Positions 45,648 to 56,080 are shown, counted from the first letter of the stretch. The stretch: 64,000 nt of DNA from Streptomyces sp. Mut1 (GCF_030719295.1 NZ_CP120997.1:6954001-7018000); one strand, 5' to 3'. The notes: generated by a model from the letters alone, not told the origin. Numbers and translations: made by a program.

Positions 45648-46061
45648 TCAGCGGGAGCCGAACAGTTCGGTCAGATTCCGGTCCAGGTCCAGGAACCGGC
45701 GCTCGTGGCCGCAGGGCACCAGCTGCTGCGCCCGCCGCAGGAAGCGGCGCAGATCCGCCGTGCGCACGTGCACCATGGCGATCCCCTCGGCGGCGTGGAA
45801 CTCCAGCACCGTGCGGTCGTAGCCGAATGGCCTGATCCGCACGTCGCCGAGGCCGGACGGAACCTCCATCCCGGCGGCGAGCAGCTCCCGGGAGAACTCC
45901 CAGGACACCTCCGTCCCCTCCAGCGTCGCCGGCGCGGGGAACGCCATGCGCACGGCGAAGGGATCTGCCCGGTCGTAGCTCAGGACGGCGGGCAGGGTCT
46001 CCATCTGCGGCGCGGACGCAACCATGCGGGCCTGTACGGACTGTTCGATGACCGTGGACAC
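45648..46061 (-). CDS. ssgD: SsgA-like sporulation/cell-division protein, probably SsgD
   Basis: This 137-residue SALP protein has the family core: LPAVLSYDRADPFAVRMAF, VSWEFSRELLAAGM, GDVRIRPF and a final DLDRNLTELFG. The start MSTVIEQSVQARMVA matches SsgD as I remember it. SALPs guide septum placement, wall remodelling and spore maturation by recruiting FtsZ or PBPs; SsgD affects lateral wall and spore-wall integrity. GTG 46061 has AGGGAG 7 bases upstream. Identification as SsgD rather than another SALP rests on recalled sequence and on the nearby small laccase, as in S. coelicolor. Confidence 0.82.
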   Translation of the reverse strand: MSTVIEQSVQARMVASAPQMETLPAVLSYDRADPFAVRMAFPAPATLEGTEVSWEFSRELLAAGMEVPSGLGDVRIRPFGYDRTVLEFHAAEGIAMVHVRTADLRRFLRRAQQLVPCGHERRFLDLDRNLTELFGSR

Positions 46062-46236
46062 GAACTTGCTCCCTCTCGCGACCGGACGAACGGTTCCCGG
46101 CACTCGTACAGACGACGGAAGTCGCCGATCCGTGCATCGGGAGGCGGCGTGAGCTGCATCACCGCACACCGCTGCCTGTTCACGTGCCCCGTCGCGGACG
46201 GCGCACCCGGGACGAGGCCGTTCCGGCGCGAAAGCG

Positions 46237-46530
46237 TCAGAGCCGCTGACGGTAGGGGGCGAGCGCGTCCGAGGTCTTCGTGGCGATGAATTCGGTGATC
46301 CGGTACGCGCAGACGCCCTCGGCGGCGAAGGGGTCGCTCGCCGCCAGCCGTTCGATCGCCGCCCGGTCGTCGCCGACCGCGAGGATCACTCCGCCGTCCC
46401 GGGGGTTCTTGCGCCCGGAGGCGATGACGACCCCCGCCGCGTACTGCGCGTCGAGCCAGGCGACGTGCGCGTCCAGCAACGCGTCGACGCGGTCCAGCGG
46501 GGCGGTGTAGGACAGCTCGAGTACGAACAT
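46237..46530 (-). CDS. YciI-family small protein
   Basis: This 97-residue protein is a YciI-like dimeric alpha+beta barrel: MFVLELSYTAPLDRVDALLDAHVAWLDAQYAAGVVIASG, then GGVILAVGDDRAAIERLAASDPFAAEGVCAYRI. YciI proteins have a conserved His-Asp pair (HVAWL; DPF) suggesting an enzyme, but the reaction is not established. It is divergent from endonuclease V with 44 bp between starts. Confidence 0.85.
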   Translation of the reverse strand: MFVLELSYTAPLDRVDALLDAHVAWLDAQYAAGVVIASGRKNPRDGGVILAVGDDRAAIERLAASDPFAAEGVCAYRITEFIATKTSDALAPYRQRL

Positions 46531-46574
46531 GATCTCAGGCTACTGGAGGGAAGCACTCTAGAGTCGGCGGCATC

Positions 46575-47252
46575 ATGACAGCACTTCAGATGCCCGCCGA
46601 CGCTGCCGAAGCCCGTGCCGTCCAGGACGCCCTGCGCGCCCGGGTGGTCCTCGACGAGCCGGGCCCGCCGCCGGGAACGGGCCTGGTGACCGGGGTCGAT
46701 GTCGCCTACGACGACGAGCGCGACGTCGTCGCGGCGGCGGCCGTGGTGCTCGACGCCGCCACGCTGGAGGTGGTGGCCGAGGCCACCGCCGTCGGCCGGG
46801 TCACCTTCCCGTACGTCCCCGGGCTGCTGGCCTTCCGCGAGATCCCGACCGTGCTCGCCGCCCTGGAGTCCCTGCCGGGCGACCCGGGCCTCGTCGTCTG
46901 CGACGGCTACGGCAGGGCCCACCCCCGCCGCTTCGGGCTGGCCAGCCACCTCGGCGTCCTCACCGGGCTCCCGGTCATCGGCGTCGCCAAGAACCCGTTC
47001 ACCTTCACCTGCGAACCGCCCGGCCCCCGGCGCGGGGACCAGTCGCCGCTCCTGGACGCGGGGGAGGAGGTCGGCCGGGCGGTGCGCACGCGGGACGGCA
47101 CCAAACCGGTCTACGTCTCCGTCGGCCACCGCACCGGCCTGGACAACGCCGTCGCCCACACCCTCCGGCTGGCCCGCGACTTCCGCCAGCCGGAGACCAC
47201 CCGCAGGGCCGACGCGCTGTGCCGCCGCGCCCTGCGCGAGGCGACCGCCTGA
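46575..47252 (+). CDS. nfi: Endonuclease V (deoxyinosine 3'-endonuclease)
   Basis: This 225-residue repair nuclease nicks DNA one base 3' of deoxyinosine (deaminated adenine), and RNA in some organisms. It shows GVDVAYDDE (catalytic Asp), FPYVPGLLAFREIP (the Y-x-P-G-x-L-x-F-R-E motif with catalytic Glu), VVCDGYGRAHPRRFGLASHLG (Asp and wedge) and IGVAKNPF. Length is standard. TAGAGT (46559-46564) ends 10 bases before the ATG, so the message is nearly leaderless. It is convergent with the enoyl-reductase-like gene. Confidence 0.92.
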   Translation: MTALQMPADAAEARAVQDALRARVVLDEPGPPPGTGLVTGVDVAYDDERDVVAAAAVVLDAATLEVVAEATAVGRVTFPYVPGLLAFREIPTVLAALESLPGDPGLVVCDGYGRAHPRRFGLASHLGVLTGLPVIGVAKNPFTFTCEPPGPRRGDQSPLLDAGEEVGRAVRTRDGTKPVYVSVGHRTGLDNAVAHTLRLARDFRQPETTRRADALCRRALREATA

Positions 47253-47262
47253 CGCACCCGGG

Positions 47263-48453
47263 TCAGCGCTCCGCCGCCACCCGGAAGCGCAGCCCGGCCG
47301 TCCGCAGCCGCTCCAGCAGCGCGTCGCCCATCGCGGCGGCGGTCGTCACCTGCCCCGAGGTGGCGGGCAGCTCGTCCAGCGCCAGGCACAGCGCCGACTC
47401 CGCGAGCATCTTCGCCGTCTCGCCGTAGCCCGGATCGCCGCCGGACACCTCCGTGAACACCCGTCGTCCGCCGCCCTCCCCGACGAACCGGACGGTGAAC
47501 CAGCTGCACCGCCTGCGCTCCTCGTCCGGGCCCGCGCCCGGCTCCAGGCGCCCCATCAGCCAGTCCCGCGCGGCCGGCACCTGCGCGGCGCCCAGCAGCG
47601 CGCCGATCGCCGCCGTCCCGCCGAGCGCCACCGGAAGGTGCTTGACGGAGGCGTAGTGGCGGTAGCGGAAATCGGGGCCGTACCGCTCCAGCGCACGCGC
47701 CGAACGGGCGACGACCTGCGCGTCGAGCGTCGGCAGCGGGAGCGCCCAGGTGCCGGTCTCCGGGCTGAAGCGGGGACGGGCGAGCGGGGCGTGGACGCGG
47801 CGGCCGGCCGGGCGCGGCTCGTACAGCCGGCGCTCCCTCGCGGCGCGCAGCATCTGCGGGCCCCGGCCCATCGCGGTGAGCGCCGAGGCGAACGTACCGC
47901 CGGAGACGGCGGCGTTGCTGCGGACGAACCCGTCGATGCGCAGCGGCACTCCCTCCGGGAGCCGGCCCACCGTGAAGTAGACGCCCAGGTCGTGCGGTAC
48001 GGAGTCGAAACCGCAGGCGTGCACGATGCGGGAGCCCGTCTCGCGCGCCCGGGTCTCGTGCTCCACGTACATCCGGTCCACGAACTCCGCCTCGCCGGTG
48101 AGGTCCGTGTAGTCCGTACCGGCCTCGGCGCAGGCCGCGACCAGCTTCTCGCCGTACCAGACGTACGGGCCGACGGTCGTGGCCACCACGTGGGCGGACT
48201 CGGCCAGGGCGCGCAGCGAGCCGGCGTCGTCCGCGTCCGCCTCCAGCAGCGGGAGGTCCGCGCAGTGCGGATGGCGCACGGCCAGCCGGGTGCGCAGCCG
48301 CTCCAGCCTGGCGCGGTCGCGTCCGGCCAGGGCCCAGCGGCAGCCGTCGGGCGCGCGGGCGGCCAGATATGCGGCGGTCAGCCCGCCCACGAACCCGGTG
48401 GCACCGAAGAGAACCACGTCATAGGGGCGCGCGGCCCCGTTCTGCCTGTTCAC
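47263..48453 (-). CDS. Saccharopine-dehydrogenase-like / trans-acting enoyl reductase family protein
   Basis: This 396-residue protein begins with a Rossmann motif DVVLFGATGFVGGLTAAYLA (about 12-31), followed by ALAGRDRARLERL, VVATTVGPYVWYGEKLVAACAEAGTDYTDLTGE and HACGFDSVPHDLGVY. This pattern is shared by saccharopine-dehydrogenase-like proteins and mycobacterial trans-acting enoyl reductases (Rv2449c/Rv2953 type). The C-terminal half carries a possible membrane-associated region (ALGGTAAIGALLGAAQVP). GTG 48453 is preferred over GTG 48465 since GGAGG lies 5 bases before it. The substrate is unknown; it neighbours the beta-oxidation operon. Confidence 0.8.
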   Translation of the reverse strand: MNRQNGAARPYDVVLFGATGFVGGLTAAYLAARAPDGCRWALAGRDRARLERLRTRLAVRHPHCADLPLLEADADDAGSLRALAESAHVVATTVGPYVWYGEKLVAACAEAGTDYTDLTGEAEFVDRMYVEHETRARETGSRIVHACGFDSVPHDLGVYFTVGRLPEGVPLRIDGFVRSNAAVSGGTFASALTAMGRGPQMLRAARERRLYEPRPAGRRVHAPLARPRFSPETGTWALPLPTLDAQVVARSARALERYGPDFRYRHYASVKHLPVALGGTAAIGALLGAAQVPAARDWLMGRLEPGAGPDEERRRCSWFTVRFVGEGGGRRVFTEVSGGDPGYGETAKMLAESALCLALDELPATSGQVTTAAAMGDALLERLRTAGLRFRVAAER

Positions 48454-48596
48454 GAAAGCCTCCACGCAAGACGGCGCCGGACGGAGCGAGCAGAGGTTAG
48501 CGCGGTCGCCGTGGCGGTCTGCGGGCGGGAGGGGGCGATGGGGGATTATCCATGCGTACCCACGAGAAGAACTAAGCGCTTGCTCGGCCCAGGGGG

Positions 48597-48651
48597 TTGT
48601 GCGGAGCGCGGTGCGTTCTTAGCATCATCGATGTTACATCAGTTGTGTCAT
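48597..48651 (+). promoter_or_regulatory. Promoter and operator of the beta-oxidation operon
   Basis: TTGTGC (48597-48602) and TAGCAT (48620-48625) are 17 bp apart. Just past the start lies an imperfect 21-bp dyad (48631-48651) of the form ATG-N2-ACA-N5-TGT-N2-CAT, suited to a repressor. The AT content jumps here against a GC-rich background. The MerR-type regulator at 54501-55232 is the nearest candidate to bind it. Confidence 0.6.
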
Positions 48652-48666
48652 ACCGCTGGGGGCTCG

Positions 48667-49827
48667 ATGGCAACAGCAGAGAACGGTCCGCGCGGCCCGC
48701 GCGGTCCCCTCGACGGGACTCGCGTGGTGGAGCTCGCCGGCATCGGCCCCGGCCCGTTCGCCGCGATGCTCCTGGCCGATCTGGGCGCGGACGTGGTGCG
48801 GGTCGACCGCCCCGGCGGCGCCGGACTCGGCATCGATCCGGCCCGCGACCTCACCAACCGCAACAAGCGCTCCGTGCTCCTCGACCTGAAGGCAGCCGAC
48901 GGGCCGGCCACGGTCCTGGAGCTGGTGGAGCGCGCCGACGTCCTCATCGAGGGCTACCGGCCGGGCGTCGCCGAACGCCTCGGCGTCGGCCCCGACGCCT
49001 GCCTGGCCCGCAACCCGAAGCTCGTCTACGGGCGGATGACCGGCTGGGGCCAGGACGGCCCGCTGGCCGAGCGCGCCGGGCACGACATCTCGTACATCGC
49101 GCTCACCGGCACCCTCTCCATGATCGGCAGGCCCGGTGAACCGCCCACCGTCCCCGCCAACCTGGTCGGCGACTACGCGGGCGGCTCGCTCTACCTCGTC
49201 GTCGGCATCCTCGCCGCCCTCCAGCACGCCCGTACCCCCGGCGGCACCGGGCAGGTGGTGGACGCGGCGATCGTGGACGGCGCCGCCCACCTCGCCACGA
49301 TGATCCACGGCATGCTCGCGGCCGGCGGCTGGCAGGACCGGCGCGGCTCCAACCTGCTGGACGGCGGCTGCCCCTTCTACGGCTCCTACGAGACGGCCGA
49401 CGGCCAGTACATGGCGGTCGGCCCGCTGGAGCAGCGGTTCTACGACGACTTCGTCCGGCTCCTCGGCATCGCGGACACCGCCCCCGACCGGGGCGACCTC
49501 GCCCGCTGGGACGAACTGCGCGCCGCCGTCGCCGACCGGTTCCGCACCCGCACCCGCGCCGAGTGGACCGAGGTCTTCTACGGGTCGGACGCCTGTGTGG
49601 CGCCCGTCCTCTCGCTCCGCGAGGCACCGCACCACCCGCACCTCGCCGCCCGCGCCACCTTCGTCGAACACAGCGGCCTCACCCAGCCCGCCCCCGCGCC
49701 CCGCTTCTCGGCCACCCCCGCGTCGGTGCGCAGCGGCCCGGCCCTGCCGGGCGCGGACACCGACGCCGTCGCCGCCGACTGGGACGTGCCCGGCCTGCGG
49801 ACCACCCGGAAGGACACCACCGACTGA
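48667..49827 (+). CDS. CaiB/BaiF-family CoA transferase (alpha-methylacyl-CoA racemase-like)
   Basis: This 386-residue protein belongs to the family III CoA-transferase/racemase group. Visible are GTRVVELAGIGPGPFAAMLLADLGADVVRVD, RNKRSVLLDLK, ADVLIEGYRPGVAERLGVG, and GRMTGWGQDGPLAERAGHDISYIALTG with the catalytic-region His/Asp (GHDISY). These point to alpha-methylacyl-CoA racemase, which epimerises 2-methyl branched acyl-CoAs before beta-oxidation. It is first in the operon; its stop shares a base with the ATG of the acyl-CoA dehydrogenase gene. ATG 48667 has GGGGG upstream. Racemase versus transferase cannot be decided here. Confidence 0.88.
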   Translation: MATAENGPRGPRGPLDGTRVVELAGIGPGPFAAMLLADLGADVVRVDRPGGAGLGIDPARDLTNRNKRSVLLDLKAADGPATVLELVERADVLIEGYRPGVAERLGVGPDACLARNPKLVYGRMTGWGQDGPLAERAGHDISYIALTGTLSMIGRPGEPPTVPANLVGDYAGGSLYLVVGILAALQHARTPGGTGQVVDAAIVDGAAHLATMIHGMLAAGGWQDRRGSNLLDGGCPFYGSYETADGQYMAVGPLEQRFYDDFVRLLGIADTAPDRGDLARWDELRAAVADRFRTRTRAEWTEVFYGSDACVAPVLSLREAPHHPHLAARATFVEHSGLTQPAPAPRFSATPASVRSGPALPGADTDAVAADWDVPGLRTTRKDTTD

Positions 49828-50969
49828 TGCAGCGGCAGATCTTCACCGAAGAGCACGACGCGTTCCGCGGGACCGTCCGCACCTTCCTCGCCAAGGAGGT
49901 CCTTCCGCACTACGAGCAGTGGGAGAAGGACGGCATCGTCTCGCGCGAGGCCTGGCGGGCCGCCGGACGGCAGGGGCTGCTCGGCCTCGCCGTGCCCGAG
50001 GAGTACGGGGGCGGCGGCAACCCCGACTTCCGCTACAGCGCGGTCCTCGCCGAGGAGTTCACCCGGGCCGGGGCCCCCGGCCTCGCACTCGGGCTGCACA
50101 ACGACATCATCGGCCCCTACCTCACCGGCCTGGGCACGGACGAGCAGAAGCGGCGCTGGCTGCCCGGCTTCTGCAGCGGCGAGATCATCACCGCCATCGC
50201 CATGACCGAACCCGGCGCCGGCTCCGACCTCCAGGCCATCCGCACCACCGCCGAGGACAAGGGCGACCACTGGCTGCTCAACGGCTCCAAGACCTTCATC
50301 TCCAACGGCATCCTCGCCGACCTCGTGGTCGTCGTCGCCAGGACCACCCCGGAAGGCGGCGCCAAGGGCCTCTCGCTGATCGTCGTGGAACGGGGCGCGG
50401 AGGGCTTCGAGCGGGGCCGCAACCTCGACAAGATCGGCCAGAAGTCCCAGGACACCGCCGAGCTGTTCTTCAACGACGTGCGCGTCCCCAAGGAGAACCT
50501 CCTCGGCGAGCGCGACGGCGCCTTCATCCACCTGATGACCAACCTGGCCCAGGAGCGCATGGGCATAGCCGTCGCCGGGATCGCCGCTGCCGAACACCTC
50601 CTGGAGATCACCACCGCGTACGTCAAGGAGCGCGAGGCGTTCGGACGGCCGCTCTCCAAGCTCCAGCACATCCGCTTCGAGATCGCGGAGATGGCCACCG
50701 AGTGCGCGGTCACCCGGACCTTCCTCGACCGGTGCATCGTGGACCACTCCGAGGGCACCCTCGACGCCGTACACGCCTCGATGGCGAAGTGGTGGGCGAC
50801 CGAACTGCAAAAGCGCGTCGCCGACCGCTGCCTCCAACTGCACGGCGGCTACGGCTACATGAGCGAGTACCCGGTGGCCAGGGCGTTCACCGACGGCCGC
50901 ATCCAGACCATCTACGGCGGCACGACCGAGATCATGAAGGAGATCATCGGCCGCTCGCTGCTCGCCTGA
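49827..50969 (+). CDS. Acyl-CoA dehydrogenase, long-chain/isovaleryl type
   Basis: This 380-residue flavoprotein shows [55 protein letters not shown] and [19 protein letters not shown]. The C-terminal motif reads [12 protein letters not shown]: the position that is the catalytic Glu in most families is Gly. In long-chain and isovaleryl-CoA dehydrogenases the base sits earlier instead; here AQERMGIAV supplies Glu243 in the matching place. This suggests branched- or long-chain substrates, which fits the racemase upstream. ATG 49827 overlaps the upstream stop. Confidence 0.9.
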   Translation: MQRQIFTEEHDAFRGTVRTFLAKEVLPHYEQWEKDGIVSREAWRAAGRQGLLGLAVPEEYGGGGNPDFRYSAVLAEEFTRAGAPGLALGLHNDIIGPYLTGLGTDEQKRRWLPGFCSGEIITAIAMTEPGAGSDLQAIRTTAEDKGDHWLLNGSKTFISNGILADLVVVVARTTPEGGAKGLSLIVVERGAEGFERGRNLDKIGQKSQDTAELFFNDVRVPKENLLGERDGAFIHLMTNLAQERMGIAVAGIAAAEHLLEITTAYVKEREAFGRPLSKLQHIRFEIAEMATECAVTRTFLDRCIVDHSEGTLDAVHASMAKWWATELQKRVADRCLQLHGGYGYMSEYPVARAFTDGRIQTIYGGTTEIMKEIIGRSLLA

Positions 50970-51021
50970 CCCCCCGCCCGCCGAACCACGCTCGCGCCAC
51001 CACCCTCGAAAGGCAGCTGTC

Positions 51022-52236
<1,215 letters not shown>

Positions 52237-52274
52237 CCGTCCCGGCCACCCCTGCTTACGGAGAACACGAACCC

Positions 52275-54443
52275 ATGACCGAGAGCACGACCATCCGCTG
52301 GGAACAGGACGAGACCGGCGTCGTCACCCTCGTACTGGACGATCCCAACCAGTCCGCCAACACGATGAACCAGGCCTTCAAGGACTCCATCGCGGCCGTC
52401 GCCGACCGCGCCGAGGCCGAGAAGGACTCCATCCGCGGGATCATCTACACCTCCGCCAAGAAGACCTTCTTCGCGGGCGGCGACCTCAAGGACATGATCA
52501 AGATCGGTCCTTCGAGCGCGCAGCTCGCGTTCGACACCGGCACCGCCATCAAGAACTCGCTGCGCCGCATCGAGACCCTGGGCAAGCCCGTCGTCGCCGC
52601 CATCAACGGCACAGCCCTCGGCGGCGGTTACGAGATCGCGCTCGCCTCCCACCACCGCGTCGCCCTCGACGCGCCCGGCTCCCGCATCGGCCTGCCCGAG
52701 GTCACCCTCGGCCTGCTGCCCGCGGGCGGCGGCGTCACCCGCACCGTACGCCTCATGGGCATCGCCGACGCGCTGCTCAAGGTCCTCCTCCAGGGCACCC
52801 AGTACACCCCGCGGCGCGCCCTGGACAACGGCCTGGTCCACGAGGTCGCCGCCACCCCCGAGGAGATGCTCGACAAGGCCCGCGCCTTCATCGACGCGCA
52901 CCCCGAGTCCCAGCAGCCCTGGGACGTCAAGGGGTACAAAATCCCCGGCGGCACCCCGTCGAACCCCAAGTTCGCCGCGAACCTGCCGGCCTTCCCGTCC
53001 AACCTCAGGAAGCAGCTCGCCGGCGCCCCCATGCCCGCGCCGCGCAACATCCTCGCCGCCGCCGTCGAGGGCTCCCAGGTCGACTTCGAGACCGCGCTGA
53101 CCATCGAGGCCCGGTACTTCACCGAGCTGGTCACCGGCCAGGTCGCCAAGAACATGATCCAGGCGTTCTTCTTCGACCTCCAGGCCGTCAACTCCGGTGC
53201 CAGCCGCCCCAAGGGCGTCGAGGAGCGCCAGGTCCGCAAGGTCGCCGTACTCGGCGCCGGGATGATGGGCGCGGGCATCGCCTACTCCTGCGCCAGGGCA
53301 GGCATCCAGGTCGTCCTCAAGGACGTCTCCACCGAGGCCGCCGCCAAGGGCAAGACGTACAGCGAGAAGCTGCTCGACAAGGCGCTGTCCCGGGGCCGTA
53401 CGACCGAGGCCGAGCGCGACGAGCTGCTGGCCCGCATCACCCCGACCGGTGACGTGGCCGACCTCGCGGGCTGCGACGCGGTCATCGAGGCCGTCTTCGA
53501 GGACACCGCCCTCAAGCACAAGGTGTTCCAGGAGATCCAGGACGTCGTCGAGCCCGACGCTCTGCTCTGCTCCAACACCTCCACCCTGCCGATCACCGTG
53601 CTCGCCGAAGGTGTGTCGCGCCCCGCCGACTTCATCGGGCTGCACTTCTTCTCGCCCGTCGACAAGATGCCGCTGGTCGAGATCATCAAGGGCGAGAAGA
53701 CCGGCGACGAGGCGCTGGCCCGCGCCTTCGACCTGGTCCGCCGGATCAAGAAGACGCCGATCGTGGTCAACGACTCGCGCGGCTTCTTCACCTCACGGGT
53801 CATCGGCCAGTTCATCAACGAGGGCGTCGCCATGGTCGGCGAGGGCGTCGAGCCCGCCTCCGTCGAGCAGGCCGCCGCCCAGGCCGGCTACCCGGCCAAG
53901 GTGCTCTCGCTGATGGACGAGCTGACCCTCACCCTGCCGCGCAAGATCCGCGACGAGACCCGCAAGGCCGTCGAGGAGGCGGGCGGCACCTGGCCCGGCC
54001 ACCCCGCGGACGCGGTGATCGACCGGATGATCGACGACTTCGGCCGCCCCGGCCGCAGCGGCGGCGCGGGCTTCTACGAGTACGACGAGAGCGGGAAGCG
54101 CACCCGCCTCTGGCCCGGACTGCGTGAGCACTTCGCCGGGGAGACGGACATCTCCTTCACCGACATGCAGGAGCGGATGCTCTTCTCCGAGGCCCTGGAC
54201 AGCGTCCGATGCCTGGAGGAGAACGTCCTGATCACCGTCGCCGACGCCAACATCGGCTCCATCATGGGCATCGGCTTCCCGCCGTGGACCGGCGGCGTCC
54301 TCCAGTACATCAACGGGTACGAGGGCGGCCTGCCCGGCTTCGTGGCCCGCGCCCGGGAGCTCGCGGAACGCTACGGCGACCGCTTCCTGCCGCCCGCGCT
54401 GCTCGTGGAGAAGGCGGAGAAGGGCGAGACCTTCCACGACTGA
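52275..54443 (+). CDS. fadB: Bifunctional enoyl-CoA hydratase / 3-hydroxyacyl-CoA dehydrogenase (FadB-like)
   Basis: This 722-residue protein has a crotonase domain (about 1-200: FFAGGDLKDM, GTALGGGYEIALASHHRVAL, GLPEVTLGLLPAGGGVTR) fused to an NAD-dependent dehydrogenase. The dehydrogenase has VAVLGAGMMGAGIAYSCARAG near 323-343 and catalytic His in FIGLHFFSPVDKMPLVEI, followed by two C-terminal 3HCDH repeats. It performs hydration and oxidation in beta-oxidation and partners with the thiolase upstream. ATG 52275 follows GGAG upstream. A long perfect hairpin starts 6 bases after the stop. Confidence 0.94.
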   Translation: MTESTTIRWEQDETGVVTLVLDDPNQSANTMNQAFKDSIAAVADRAEAEKDSIRGIIYTSAKKTFFAGGDLKDMIKIGPSSAQLAFDTGTAIKNSLRRIETLGKPVVAAINGTALGGGYEIALASHHRVALDAPGSRIGLPEVTLGLLPAGGGVTRTVRLMGIADALLKVLLQGTQYTPRRALDNGLVHEVAATPEEMLDKARAFIDAHPESQQPWDVKGYKIPGGTPSNPKFAANLPAFPSNLRKQLAGAPMPAPRNILAAAVEGSQVDFETALTIEARYFTELVTGQVAKNMIQAFFFDLQAVNSGASRPKGVEERQVRKVAVLGAGMMGAGIAYSCARAGIQVVLKDVSTEAAAKGKTYSEKLLDKALSRGRTTEAERDELLARITPTGDVADLAGCDAVIEAVFEDTALKHKVFQEIQDVVEPDALLCSNTSTLPITVLAEGVSRPADFIGLHFFSPVDKMPLVEIIKGEKTGDEALARAFDLVRRIKKTPIVVNDSRGFFTSRVIGQFINEGVAMVGEGVEPASVEQAAAQAGYPAKVLSLMDELTLTLPRKIRDETRKAVEEAGGTWPGHPADAVIDRMIDDFGRPGRSGGAGFYEYDESGKRTRLWPGLREHFAGETDISFTDMQERMLFSEALDSVRCLEENVLITVADANIGSIMGIGFPPWTGGVLQYINGYEGGLPGFVARARELAERYGDRFLPPALLVEKAEKGETFHD

Positions 54444-54448
54444 GCCGA

Positions 54449-54499
54449 CGCGCGAAGTGCCGTACCACCCCCGCCCGGGGCGGTACGGCACTTCGCGCG
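54449..54499. terminator. Perfect 18-bp bidirectional terminator
   Basis: CGCGCGAAGTGCCGTACC (54449-54466) pairs exactly with 54482-54499, leaving a 15-base loop. It fills the space between the FadB stop (54443) and the MerR stop (54501, - strand), ending both converging transcripts. Confidence 0.9.
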
Positions 54500-54500
54500 C

Positions 54501-55232
54501 TCACCGCGCGGTGAACGCCGCCCGCAGCTCCTCCTTCAGGGAGCGCTGGAAGGCGGTGACCAACGCCTGGAGCACCATCGGCTGCATGTGCGCGGACAGC
54601 GACTTCATCGCCTTGACGTGCTCGGGGTCCGACTCCCGTTCCCGGTACGGGTTCCACACCTCGTCCCGGAACAGCCGGGTCAGCTCCTGCGCGGCCGAGC
54701 GGGTGTGCTCCATCAGGACCGTACGGGCGGCGAGGATCGTCTCGTGCGCGATCGGCACGTCGAGCAGCTCGACGCCCAGCCGCAGCAGCCCCGGGTCCAG
54801 CCGGTAGACGCCGTCCTCCGGCGCGGACCGCTCCAGCACCCCCATCGCGGCCAGCCGGTCGAGGTCCTGGTCGCCGAGCGGCCGCCCGGCCCGGCGCTCC
54901 AGCTCCGCCCGCGACGCGTCCTCGGCCGAGTCCGGCGCCCAGGACGCCACCAGGGCCCGGTGGATGGCCAGGTCGTGGGCGCTCAGGTCGGGCGGCAGCT
55001 GCTCCAGATAGCGTTCGATCGCGGCGAGCGTCATGCCCTGGTGCTGAAGCTCCTCGATGAGCGCCAGCCGCGAGAGGTGGTCGTGCCCGTAGTGCCCGAC
55101 CCGGCGGGGCCCGATCTCCGGGGGCGGCAGCAGCCCCCGGGTGCTGTAGAACCGCACCGTACGCACGGTCACCCCGGCGCGAGCCGCCAGCTCGTCGACG
55201 GTGAGCTTCGGCTCCTCGGCCTCGGTCGCCAT
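54501..55232 (-). CDS. MerR-family regulator
   Basis: This 243-residue protein has an N-terminal MerR winged helix-turn-helix (about 9-75: LTVDELAARAGVTVRTVRFYSTRGLLPPP, YGHDHLSRLALIEELQHQGMTLAAIERYL). A longer C-terminal effector domain (about 85-243) has no cysteine ligands, so it does not sense metal through Cys; it may bind an acyl-CoA or other organic ligand. It converges with the beta-oxidation operon and is its most likely regulator (inference). ATG 55232 has GAGGAG 5 bases upstream. A short dyad ACAG-N5-CTGT (55293-55305), upstream of it, may be its own site. Confidence 0.88.
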   Translation of the reverse strand: MATEAEEPKLTVDELAARAGVTVRTVRFYSTRGLLPPPEIGPRRVGHYGHDHLSRLALIEELQHQGMTLAAIERYLEQLPPDLSAHDLAIHRALVASWAPDSAEDASRAELERRAGRPLGDQDLDRLAAMGVLERSAPEDGVYRLDPGLLRLGVELLDVPIAHETILAARTVLMEHTRSAAQELTRLFRDEVWNPYRERESDPEHVKAMKSLSAHMQPMVLQALVTAFQRSLKEELRAAFTAR

Positions 55233-55306
55233 GTCCGCTCCTCGTGTCCGGCCTCGTGAGCGGGTGGCCAGGCGCGGGCCCCACTCGGTGCAACAGTATT
55301 GCTGTC

Positions 55307-56080
55307 TCACCATCGATGTGAAAGTGGTGCCGCGTCCCCGCCTCGCATGACGCGCGACAGTCCGAGGGCGGCCGTGCGCACCGCGGGCGCCAGCTGCGCG
55401 GGGTGGAAGCGGGCGAGCGGGACGGCCACCGACAGGGCCGCCACCGCCGTGGCGCCGTCGAAGACGGGGGAGGCGATGCAGCTCACCCCCATGGCCGATT
55501 CCTGTTCCTCGTAGGCGAGCCCGGACACCTGGATCTGTTCGATGGCGGTGCGCAGCCGCGCCGGGTCGGTGATCGAGTGGGGGCTCAGCCGGGGCAGCGG
55601 CCGCGACAGCACCTCCTCCGTGAGCGCGCTGTCGGAGAACGCCAGCAGGGCCTTGCCGACACCGGTACAGGTCAGCGGCAGCCGGCCTCCGATGCGCGAC
55701 GGCAGGGCCAGCGCCTGATGGCCGTGGATGCGCTCCAGGTAGACCACGTCGAAGCCGTCGCGCACGCCGAGGTGCACGGTCTCGTGCGTCGCCTCGAAGA
55801 GATCCTGGAGGAAGGGGAGCGCCGCCTCCCGCAGATCGTGCCGGCGCGGCACCAGCGAGCCCAGTTCGAACAGCTTGCCGCCGAGCAGATAGGTGTCGCC
55901 CTCGCGGTCGAGCAGGCCCAGCCGCACCAGGTCGCCGCAGAGACGGAACGCGGTGGTCTTGGTCAGCCCCGTACGCGCGGCGATTTCTGTCAGACGGAAC
56001 GCGCCACCGTCCGGGCGGTAGCAGTCCAGGATGGATGCCGCCTTGTCGAGCATGTTCCCCAGCGCACTGTTCCGTGTCAT
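55307..56080 (-). CDS. IclR-family regulator
   Basis: This 257-residue protein has an N-terminal winged helix (about 10-70: NMLDKAASILDCYRPDGGAFRLTEIAARTGLTKTTAFRLCGDLVRLGLLDREGDTYLLG). The C-terminal IclR ligand domain (about 80-245) includes HLGVRDGFDVVYLERI, LPLTCTGVGKALLAF and GVSCIASPVFDGATAVAALSVAVP. IclR proteins sense small aromatic or organic acids. It is divergent from the hydratase/aldolase operon with an inverted repeat covering its start (56068-56086), so it probably controls that operon and itself. Confidence 0.9.
   Translation of the reverse strand: MTRNSALGNMLDKAASILDCYRPDGGAFRLTEIAARTGLTKTTAFRLCGDLVRLGLLDREGDTYLLGGKLFELGSLVPRRHDLREAALPFLQDLFEATHETVHLGVRDGFDVVYLERIHGHQALALPSRIGGRLPLTCTGVGKALLAFSDSALTEEVLSRPLPRLSPHSITDPARLRTAIEQIQVSGLAYEEQESAMGVSCIASPVFDGATAVAALSVAVPLARFHPAQLAPAVRTAALGLSRVMRGGDAAPLSHRW

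Noticed and set aside
37685..47252. Possible biosynthetic cluster around the Wbl, ABC-F and laccase genes
   Set aside because: No synthase, tailoring or pathway-specific enzyme set is present. The genes are single-gene units that look like ordinary core or semi-core Streptomyces functions.
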